Origin: Candidatus Vecturithrix granuli
GTDB lineage: Bacteria; Moduliflexota; Moduliflexia; Moduliflexales; Moduliflexaceae
DNA length: 64,000 nucleotides
Direction: 5' to 3'
Assembly (NCBI GenBank): GCA_000739535.1
Contig: DF820463.1
Coordinates: 604,956 to 668,955, forward strand
Part shown: piece by piece, positions 1 to 6,528 of the stretch
Layout of the letters: each line of letters begins with the position of its first letter
Position numbering within the stretch: position 1 is the first letter of the stretch
Notes under the pieces: model-generated
Database searches by the model: none
Told to the model about the DNA's origin: nothing
The model's input: only the letters and a program-made list of their open reading frames with translations
Program-made: the position numbers and the translations under genes

Positions 1-60
1 TCAGAATTACGTCTTTTCAAAGAACAGGCAGAATCGACAATCTCGGTCAATTTTGCGTAA
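1..60 (+). pseudogene. Detached 5' segment of the adjacent chemotaxis receptor gene
   Basis: Frame 1 is open from the window edge to a TAA at 58-60 and reads like the stretch linking a first membrane helix to a Cache sensor domain (it ends ...QAESTISVNFA). The sequence that would naturally follow (LIENQYAHLDKKEW...) starts at 66 in a different frame. Two extra bases, for example the T at 58 and one A near 65, would account for the break, since removing them gives a continuous ...FANMLIENQYAHL. This is inference from reading-frame continuity. An assembly or sequencing error is equally possible, and the true gene start lies left of the window. Confidence 0.45.
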
Positions 61-110
61 CATGACTGATTGAGAATCAATATGCTCATCTGGACAAAAA
101 AGAATGGGAT

Positions 111-2504
111 GTGCGGGATGTGAGAAAAATGATGCCGCATGTCAGCACCATTGTGAATGAAATCCGAAAATTTCATAATCTGGTGGATGCCTTGGAGATT
201 TTGATTTATGATCGACACAAACAACTGATGGCGCTCTATCGCAAGAACGAAGACGAAGAAATTGCAGCCGCATATTTTCCGCAGATTTACGATCAGACGC
301 TTATCCCGATTGGCCTGAAAGATGACTGGTTTGTCCGCATAAAAACGCTGGAAGATATTCCACAGCAGCCGTTACTTCCGACAATCAGCGCGACGTATCA
401 GCAAGAAATTCCGGAAAACATGACGGTGCACTTGATCGCAAAGGACCAGCGCGTCTTCCTGTCATTTATGACACCCATTCGGCAACACGATGAACTGGAA
501 GGGATGGGGATTGTCAATATTGCCATCCGCGAGGAAGATGTTGAACGCTATGCCCGTCTGACGCAAACCAGGATTAATGTGTTTGCTGAGAATTCGTTAA
601 GCGTCGGCACATTCCCCGAATTTTCTTCCCTCCCAGAACAGAGCATGTCTCCACGCCAGTTGCCGGATATCGCTCACCTACAGCAATTGCCTGTCATTGA
701 ATTTTCAGAGGTGACTATCGCCAAACAGCAATATTATCAAGGAATAGTCACCCTGGGCACTGAAAAAGACATGTTGGGCGCGATTACAGTTCATTTTCCT
801 CGCGCCATGGAAGCAGCGGGACGTAAAAGATTTTTTGAAATTATCCTGATTACAGCCGTGATCTTTGCTATTCTTGGCGGCGGCGGCGCATTTTTCCTGA
901 GTGAAATCATTGTCCGTCCGATCAGAACGCTGACCAACCTGCTCCAGCGTTTGACAAAAGGGGATTTGGCCGGAATTGATCGCTCAAAACCTTTCTCGCG
1001 TACAAAAAACGAAATGGATTTGTTGCTGGCTTCATTTTATAGTATGGTGCAATATTTGCGTGAGATGGCGGACGCCGCCGATCATATTTCGCGGGGAGAA
1101 ATTGCACAAGGTATTGCTCCTCGCTCTGAGCATGATGTTCTGGGAAAGGCGTTTCATCGAATGATCGGGTATGTACAAGAAATCGGTGTTGTGGCAAATC
1201 ATGTGGCTCAGGGGGATCTGCGCGGACAGATTGCCTTGCGTTCCCCACAGGATCAATTGGGGAACGCTTTTATGCACATGCAAGAAGGGCTGATTGCTCT
1301 GATTGCCCAGATTCGCGCGGGCGAGAATCAAATTATGTCCATTAGCAGCCAGGTGCTCCAGGCTTCTGTGAAAAGCTCAGACATCATGGAACAGGTAGGA
1401 TCTACGGCTGAGGTCACGTCTTCGGCCATGCGTGAAGTTGACGCCAGCGCAGAAGAAGTGCGGATGAACACCAGTCATCTGGCTTCGGCCGTGGAAGAAA
1501 CCAGCGCATCGATCAGCCAAATGGTATCTTCGATTACGCATGTAGCTGACAATTCTCGTAAGCTTTCGAATTTTGCCGATGAAACCTCAAACACTGTGGT
1601 CAATATCGTCAATTCTCTGGAAAAGGTGGCAGAACAGGCCGAACATTCAAAGACCTTCGCCGAAACCACGACCCGTGATGCAGTTTCTGGACAGGCTTCT
1701 GTGGAACAAATGATTCACCGCATGAATGTCATTTCTGAAGTCACGGAAAATATATCTAATATCATTATGCGGCTTCAAAGCCGCTCAACGGAAATCGGCA
1801 CGATTCTCGACGTGATCAATGACGTGGCGGAACAAACTTCTCTGTTGGCCCTGAATGCCTCAATTATTGCAGCCCAGGCCGGCACCCAGGGACGCGCCTT
1901 TGCTGTGGTGGCGGATGAAATTAAAAGCCTGGCCACGCGCGTACATAGTTCCACCAAAGAAATTGCCGCGATTGTCAAAGCTGTGCAGCACGATTCCTCT
2001 GACGCGGTCAAAACGATTGAACAGGGGCAACAGGAAGTAGAGCATGGGGTGGTTGATGCGCACAGTGCGGGCGAAGCCCTGTCGCAAATTCGTCAGAGCG
2101 CTGAGGAATCCTCGAAAGTGGCTGCTGAAATGGCGGTTTCTGTCCATCAGCAAACGATCGCGCATACGCATATTGTTGAATCAATTCGCGATGTGACCAA
2201 CATGATTAGCGAGATCACCCGCGCCACCCAGGAGCAGGAAAAGAATTCTTCCCAACTTTTCGGGGTGGTCGAAAATATGCAGGAACTCGCGTCGCATGTT
2301 TCTCACGCCACGGAAGAACAACAGAAAAGCACACACCATGTCACGAATTTCATGGAAGATGTGCAAATCCTGGTGGAAGAAAATGTGCGTACCGTCAGTG
2401 AACTGGCTCAATCATCACAATCCCTGACAAGAGAAGCCGAACTCCTGAAAACTCAAGTCAAACAATTCATGCTGCCGGAAAAAGAGAGAGCCTTTATCAA
2501 ATAA
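111..2504 (+). CDS. Methyl-accepting chemotaxis protein, 5' end apparently broken
   Basis: Chemoreceptor that would sense a periplasmic ligand and control CheA. From the GTG at 111 (797 aa) the visible order is: a Cache-like extracytoplasmic domain (about 1-235), one membrane helix (about 241-264), a HAMP domain (about 266-320), two further HAMP-like units (about 320-355 and 357-400), and a long signalling coiled coil with its hairpin tip near 572-605. The tip reads QTSLLALNASIIAAQAG instead of the commoner NAAIEAARAG; this variant keeps the core. The expected N-terminal membrane helix is missing, the GTG has no convincing ribosome site, and the reading frame continues upstream to 66 without a better start. 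The Cache domain therefore probably begins in the disrupted segment before it. Family assignment is firm; the start is not. Confidence 0.9.
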   Translation: MRDVRKMMPHVSTIVNEIRKFHNLVDALEILIYDRHKQLMALYRKNEDEEIAAAYFPQIYDQTLIPIGLKDDWFVRIKTLEDIPQQPLLPTISATYQQEIPENMTVHLIAKDQRVFLSFMTPIRQHDELEGMGIVNIAIREEDVERYARLTQTRINVFAENSLSVGTFPEFSSLPEQSMSPRQLPDIAHLQQLPVIEFSEVTIAKQQYYQGIVTLGTEKDMLGAITVHFPRAMEAAGRKRFFEIILITAVIFAILGGGGAFFLSEIIVRPIRTLTNLLQRLTKGDLAGIDRSKPFSRTKNEMDLLLASFYSMVQYLREMADAADHISRGEIAQGIAPRSEHDVLGKAFHRMIGYVQEIGVVANHVAQGDLRGQIALRSPQDQLGNAFMHMQEGLIALIAQIRAGENQIMSISSQVLQASVKSSDIMEQVGSTAEVTSSAMREVDASAEEVRMNTSHLASAVEETSASISQMVSSITHVADNSRKLSNFADETSNTVVNIVNSLEKVAEQAEHSKTFAETTTRDAVSGQASVEQMIHRMNVISEVTENISNIIMRLQSRSTEIGTILDVINDVAEQTSLLALNASIIAAQAGTQGRAFAVVADEIKSLATRVHSSTKEIAAIVKAVQHDSSDAVKTIEQGQQEVEHGVVDAHSAGEALSQIRQSAEESSKVAAEMAVSVHQQTIAHTHIVESIRDVTNMISEITRATQEQEKNSSQLFGVVENMQELASHVSHATEEQQKSTHHVTNFMEDVQILVEENVRTVSELAQSSQSLTREAELLKTQVKQFMLPEKERAFIK

Positions 2505-2506
2505 TA

Positions 2507-2607
2507 TACTTAACGTGAGTCACAGTCCCAGGGCTGACACCCTGGGCTACCAGATTCCGCCCCTTCGGGGCTTAAAAGCATATCCCGATCTCGCGTTACT
2601 TAACGTG
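2507..2607 (+). repeat. Small hairpin element flanked by an 11-bp direct repeat
   Basis: TACTTAACGTG occurs at 2507-2517 and again at 2597-2607. Between the copies lie two hairpins: CCCAGGG/CCCTGGG (2527-2533 and 2540-2546) and GCCCC/GGGGC (2559-2563 and 2567-2571). The flanking repeat resembles a target-site duplication around an inserted non-coding element of about 79 bp. It sits between the receptor stop and the ggt leader. Confidence 0.5.
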
Positions 2608-2718
2608 TTACTTCAGAGAAGCCCAAGAAAGATATTGTTTACTTCACACCGACAAAGAAATGTTAGCAGAGATTTATCTTTTCAGAGTTTGTTGAGTTCT
2701 GATCAATCGGAGGTGATT

Positions 2719-4299
2719 ATGTTTACCTGGGATTTTCCATATCCATCGCAACGAATGCCAGTGATTGCCGAAAATGTGGTGGCAACATCTCAGCCGCTGG
2801 CAGCGCAGGCCGGGTTACGCATGATCTTGAAAGGCGGTAATGCCGTGGATGCCGCGCTTGCTGCGGCGATTACCTTGACTGTGGTTGAACCTACCAGTAA
2901 TGGAATTGGCAGCGATGCCTTTGCTTTGATCTGGGACGGCGGGCAGCTATACGGTTTGAATGGTTCAGGGCATTCTCCAGCCGCCTGGTCTCCGGAGTAT
3001 TTTGCCAAATATCAGGAATATCCTTTAGTTGGATGGGATACTGTCACTGTGCCTGGCGCAGTATCGGCCTGGCGCGCCTTATCAGAACGCTTTGGCAGAC
3101 TGCCGTTTGCCGATCTCTTTGACCCGGCAATATTCTATGCCGAACAGGGCTATGGGGTCTCGCCAATTACTGCCAGAAGCTGGCAGCTCGCCCAACAGAA
3201 ATATCAAAAATTTCCGGAATTTGCCAAAATCTTTCTGCCGGCCGGACGCGCTCCCCATGCAGGTGAACGTTTTCGCTGCGCTGCCATGGCGCGAACGTTA
3301 CAGGAAATTGCCGAAACCAATGCAGAATCCTTTTATCGAGGACGATTGGCAGAAGCGATTGTACATCATGCTCAAGCAACCGGCGGGTTGTTGATTTTCG
3401 AAGATCTGGCGCAGCAGCAGGCGGATTGGGTGACGCCAATTTCTCATAATTTCCTGGAGTATACTCTGCATGAAATTCCACCCAACGGTCAGGGGATTGC
3501 GGCCTTGATGATGCTGGGTATCCTTTCCCACACCAACATTGCTGACTACGCCGTAGATTCAGCAGATAGCCTGCATGTACAGATTGAAGCCATGAAACTC
3601 GCCTTTGCCGACGTTCACCACCATGTCGCTGACCCGGCCTGGATGCACATCGACGCTCACGCGCTTTTAGAACCTGAGTACCTGCGTCAAAGGGCAAAAA
3701 GCATTGACATGCGACATGCCCATTTTCCAAAATATGGGATGCCCCAGGATAAAGACACCGTCTATCTGACGGCGGCGGACGCTTCAGGGATGATGGTTTC
3801 GTATATTCAATCGAACTACATGGGATTTGGTTCAGGCATCGTTATTCCCAATACCGGTATCAGTTTGCAAAATCGCGGCTGTGGCTTCAGCCTGGAACCC
3901 GGACACCCGAATCAGGTTGCCGGTGGGAAGCGTCCGTATCATACCATTATTCCGAGCTTTGTCACCAGAGATAGACAGCCGGTGATGAGTTTCGGCGTCA
4001 TGGGAGGTCATATGCAACCCCAGGGACATGCGCAGATGATGCTTCGTATCTTCAAAGAGCATCAGAATCCGCAAGCCGCTAATGATGCGCCGCGCTGGCA
4101 CTTGTTTCAAAATTTTCAGGTTGGCGTCGAACCAGGTTTTGATCCTGATGTGCTCAATGAACTGGCTGCACGCGGTCATAAGATTGTGACTGAATGTGCG
4201 GAAGGACTTTTCGGCGGAGCGCAATTGATCTACAAACACAATAATGTATACGTCGCTGCCTCTGATCCGAGAAAAGATGGACAGGCGGTTGGTTTTTAA
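2719..4299 (+). CDS. ggt: Gamma-glutamyltransferase family protein (Ntn hydrolase)
   Basis: Hydrolyses or transfers gamma-glutamyl groups, for example from glutathione, after self-cleavage into a large and a small subunit. The 526-residue chain shows the family hallmarks: an N-terminal block (ENVVATSQPLAAQAGL, GNAVDAALAAA), the autoprocessing site with predicted nucleophile Thr347 in DKDTVYLT, GSGI in the small subunit, and GGKRPYHTIIPSF. The pattern is closest to YwrD-type homologues. I chose ATG 2719 because CGGAGG ends five bases upstream and homology starts there; the open frame reaches back to 2515 through hairpin repeats with no coding look. No signal peptide is evident, which suggests a cytoplasmic enzyme, unlike classical periplasmic GGT. 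It is followed by a hydroxyacid dehydrogenase; a shared pathway is not obvious. Confidence 0.9.
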   Translation: MFTWDFPYPSQRMPVIAENVVATSQPLAAQAGLRMILKGGNAVDAALAAAITLTVVEPTSNGIGSDAFALIWDGGQLYGLNGSGHSPAAWSPEYFAKYQEYPLVGWDTVTVPGAVSAWRALSERFGRLPFADLFDPAIFYAEQGYGVSPITARSWQLAQQKYQKFPEFAKIFLPAGRAPHAGERFRCAAMARTLQEIAETNAESFYRGRLAEAIVHHAQATGGLLIFEDLAQQQADWVTPISHNFLEYTLHEIPPNGQGIAALMMLGILSHTNIADYAVDSADSLHVQIEAMKLAFADVHHHVADPAWMHIDAHALLEPEYLRQRAKSIDMRHAHFPKYGMPQDKDTVYLTAADASGMMVSYIQSNYMGFGSGIVIPNTGISLQNRGCGFSLEPGHPNQVAGGKRPYHTIIPSFVTRDRQPVMSFGVMGGHMQPQGHAQMMLRIFKEHQNPQAANDAPRWHLFQNFQVGVEPGFDPDVLNELAARGHKIVTECAEGLFGGAQLIYKHNNVYVAASDPRKDGQAVGF

Positions 4300-4366
4300 G
4301 GAGTTATTCATGTGTTTTGGCAAACGCACCACAACGCATGAAAATTCTCTGTTCAGGAGAGATGGG

Positions 4367-4431
4367 ATGTACCGCGAAACTCCAGTTTCACGGGTATCAA
4401 CGATGCGCGAAACTGGAGTTTCGCGCTACAT
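4367..4431 (+). repeat. Two-hairpin palindromic element (class 1)
   Basis: The outer ATGTA/TACAT ends (4367-4371 and 4427-4431) enclose two hairpins built on GAAACT/AGTTTC. The 17-bp segments 4373-4389 and 4409-4425 are perfect reverse complements of each other. The element can fold as one long hairpin or as two small ones. It lies in the 150-bp gap before the dehydrogenase start. A related single hairpin occurs at 23319-23345. Confidence 0.7.
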
Positions 4432-4449
4432 TTTCAGGGGAGAAAAATT

Positions 4450-5427
4450 ATGTCAAAACCGAGTGTATATGTCACACGCTTGATTCCCCAAGTGGGAATT
4501 GATCTACTGCAAGCTGAATGTCAGGTGGAAATCAATCCTCATGATCGTCCGTTAACCCATCAGGAACTCCTGGAAAACGTGCAAGGACGCGATGGCATTC
4601 TCTGTTTGTTAACGGATAAAATTGACGCTGAAGTATTTGACGCGGCGCAAGGCGTCAAAGGGATTGCCAATTATGCGGTCGGCTATGATAATATTGACGT
4701 GCCAGAAGCAACGAAACGTGGCATTCCGGTTTCCAATACGCCCGGTGTGCTCACAGACGCCACCGCCGAAATGGCCTGGGCCTTGTTGTTTGCCGTCTGC
4801 CGCCGGGTGGTGGAATCGGACGCTGTGATGCGTTCCGGGCAATGGCCAGGCTGGGGACCATTACAATTTATCGGCGGCGATGTAACCGGTGCAACGCTTG
4901 GCATTGTTGGCGCAGGTCGTATCGGCACGGCTATGGGGCTGAAGTCCAAAGGATTTCAGATGAAGGTGTTGTATAGCGATGCCATCCGCAACGAGGTGCT
5001 TGAGCAACAGCTCCAGGCCGAAAAAGTTGATTTTGACACATTACTCGAACACTCCGATTATGTGAGCATTCATGTGCCGCTCATGCCGGAAACTCGCCAT
5101 CTGTTTGGGAAAAACGCCTTTCAACGCATGAAAAAAACGGCGTATCTCATCAACACCTCTCGCGGCCCGGTGGTGAATGAAGCAGAATTGGTGGACGCGT
5201 TGCAAGCCGGTGAAATTGCCGGGGCCGCGCTTGATGTGTACGAAAAAGAGCCTGTGATGGCCGAAGGTCTCAAAGACCTTAAAAACGTTGTGATCACGCC
5301 TCATACCGCGTCTGCTACCATCTCTTCTCGCGGCGGGATGGCGCGTCTGGCCGCCACCAATCTGCTGGCCATGCTCAAAGGCGCAAAAGCCCCTAATTGC
5401 TTGAATCCGGAAGTGTATAAACAATAA
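4450..5427 (+). CDS. D-2-hydroxyacid dehydrogenase (glyoxylate/hydroxypyruvate reductase-like)
   Basis: NAD(P)-dependent reduction of a 2-oxoacid such as glyoxylate or hydroxypyruvate to the D-hydroxyacid, in the cytoplasm. At 325 aa it has the usual length. The dinucleotide fold carries GAGRIGTAMG from residue 154. The catalytic triad of the family is present as Arg238 (TSRGP), Glu267 (EKEP) and His285 (TPHTASAT). The N-terminal part (NYAVGYDNIDVPEA, TDATAEMAWALLFAVCRR) fits the GyaR/GhrB branch better than SerA, and there is no ACT domain. The start at 4450 follows AGGGGAGA eight bases upstream. It runs co-directionally after ggt but is separated from it by a palindromic repeat. Substrate is not determined by the sequence. 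Confidence 0.9.
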   Translation: MSKPSVYVTRLIPQVGIDLLQAECQVEINPHDRPLTHQELLENVQGRDGILCLLTDKIDAEVFDAAQGVKGIANYAVGYDNIDVPEATKRGIPVSNTPGVLTDATAEMAWALLFAVCRRVVESDAVMRSGQWPGWGPLQFIGGDVTGATLGIVGAGRIGTAMGLKSKGFQMKVLYSDAIRNEVLEQQLQAEKVDFDTLLEHSDYVSIHVPLMPETRHLFGKNAFQRMKKTAYLINTSRGPVVNEAELVDALQAGEIAGAALDVYEKEPVMAEGLKDLKNVVITPHTASATISSRGGMARLAATNLLAMLKGAKAPNCLNPEVYKQ

Positions 5428-5441
5428 GGCGATTCCGCATC

Positions 5442-5500
5442 GTACCGGTGAACAGCCGTGTTCACCGAACCTGCCGACGAACACGGCTGTTCGTCGGTAC
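5442..5500 (+). repeat. Two-hairpin palindromic element (class 1)
   Basis: Outer GTACC/GGTAC (5442-5446 and 5496-5500) encloses an 8-bp hairpin (5447-5466, loop GCCG) and a 10-bp hairpin (5474-5497, loop CGGC). The loops are exact reverse complements, and both stems share GAACA/TGTTC. It lies between two convergent genes but has no T-run, so a standard terminator is unlikely. Confidence 0.75.
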
Positions 5501-5520
5501 ATCTATGGGGCAACAGAGAC

Positions 5521-5919
5521 TTACTGGCCCGGCATATTCATGGTTTTCACATAAGGCGGTTTTACTTCATCTTCTGCGCCGCAAGGGATGACGCAAATGA
5601 TGCCTAAGGGTTCATTGTATGGATTGAGCCATTGATGATCTTCGTTACCAGGAATAAAAATCGCCTGTCCCGGTTTCAGTTCAACTTCACAGGGTTGCCC
5701 ATCCTGAATCCCTTGCAAGATGCCGCGTCCTTTGACGATAAAGACTTCATGTTCATGCGGATGATTTGGAGAACCAGATGGAGGCACGTTGGGCGGAATT
5801 TCTACATAGCGCAGTTCAAAATTTGGGGCGCCGACTTCCGCCGGAATCAGCCAATGAATTTTTTTTCCAGAGCGAGTCGTCCACAGAATGTCATCATTTG
5901 ACAGATCGGTGATATACAT
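5521..5919 (-). CDS. Small single-domain cupin protein
   Basis: A 132-residue beta-barrel protein with the two cupin motifs. His53, His55, His57 and Glu58 (HPHEHE) and the late His95 (GNEDHQW) form a typical metal site. The N-terminal part reads ILWTTRSGKKIHWLIP. Such proteins are often isomerases, dioxygenases or sensor-like binding proteins; the sequence does not settle which. A GGGAGAG ribosome site precedes the ATG at 5919. It faces the dehydrogenase convergently and stands upstream of nothing obvious on its own strand, so it is probably transcribed alone. The 97-bp gap to the response regulator holds no recognisable site. Confidence 0.8.
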   Translation of the reverse strand: MYITDLSNDDILWTTRSGKKIHWLIPAEVGAPNFELRYVEIPPNVPPSGSPNHPHEHEVFIVKGRGILQGIQDGQPCEVELKPGQAIFIPGNEDHQWLNPYNEPLGIICVIPCGAEDEVKPPYVKTMNMPGQ

Positions 5920-6017
5920 TAATTCTCTCCCGTATTAACGTTGAACGCGTCAAAAAACATAATGCTGACGCTTCAACACGCGCAACCTAAACAGAAGACA
6001 GCTATTATCAAAATCAA

Positions 6018-6377
6018 CTACTGACCGAGCAATTCTTTCACTCGGGCTTTTAGTTCTGATAAATCTGACGTTTTGACCGAATAGCCGCTAGAAAGCCAGG
6101 CGCTGAAATCCTGCTGTACGTAATCCCCATACGCGGTGGAGATCAAGATCGGGAGGTCTTTATTGAACTGCCGGATGCGCCTCAGAAATTCAGAGCCATC
6201 CATCTCTGGCATTTTAATATCGAGGATCACCAAATCGATCTCCGGATGCTGTTCAATAATTCCTAGGGCTTCCAGGCCGTTTGATGCGGTTAATACAGTG
6301 TAACCCTCATCTTTAAATTCTTCTTCATATAACATACGAATATGTTTTTCATCATCCACAATTAACAGCGTTTTCAT
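6018..6377 (-). CDS. Stand-alone response regulator receiver domain
   Basis: CheY-like phosphoreceiver with no output domain (119 aa). The acidic pocket is at residues 8-10 (VDDE), the phosphoacceptor is Asp53 (LVILDIKMPEMDG), the switch residue is Thr81, and Lys102 is the conserved lysine. It lies directly downstream of, and on the same strand as, the GAF-type histidine kinase, so the two are a likely phosphorelay pair. The C-terminal part is slightly unusual: the segment after the switch (DYVQQDFSAWLSSGYSVKTSD) replaces the usual GADDYL.KPF, as in the receivers of many delta-proteobacterial and candidate-phylum kinases. The gap between the two genes is filled by a degenerate repeat tract. 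Output partner unknown. Confidence 0.92.
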   Translation of the reverse strand: MKTLLIVDDEKHIRMLYEEEFKDEGYTVLTASNGLEALGIIEQHPEIDLVILDIKMPEMDGSEFLRRIRQFNKDLPILISTAYGDYVQQDFSAWLSSGYSVKTSDLSELKARVKELLGQ

Positions 6378-6389
6378 AATGGATTTCCC

Positions 6390-6528
6390 AAATGTTAGAT
6401 ATTGGATGCTAAATGTTGAATGTTAAATGTTCGATATTAAATGATAAATATTCGCTCACCAATAATTCAACATTCAACACCTAACATCTAACATCCAACA
6501 TCTAACATTCAACACCCAGCATTCACCA
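6390..6528 (+). repeat. Degenerate 7-10 bp repeat tract in inverted blocks
   Basis: The left block (6390-6446) is made of variants of AATGTT(A/G) and the right block (6462-6528) of the complementary AACAT(C/T) units. The two blocks can pair into a long AT-rich stem. The tract fills nearly all of the gap between the kinase stop and the receiver start. No coding sense is seen in it. Confidence 0.7.

Noticed and set aside
2515-2718. N-terminal extension of ggt back to 2515
   Set aside because: The extension would translate a hairpin repeat and a non-coding leader; a good ribosome site and the conserved N-terminus are at 2719.
3167-3730. 187-codon minus-strand frame within ggt
   Set aside because: Antisense of conserved ggt sequence, including the segment leading to the nucleophile region; low-complexity composition and no motif.
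3832-4332. 166-codon minus-strand frame over the ggt 3' end
   Set aside because: Overlaps the conserved small-subunit coding region; no ribosome site or family resemblance.
5041-5502. 153-codon minus-strand frame inside the hydroxyacid dehydrogenase
   Set aside because: Shadow of the catalytic half of the dehydrogenase; its start lies in the palindromic repeat.
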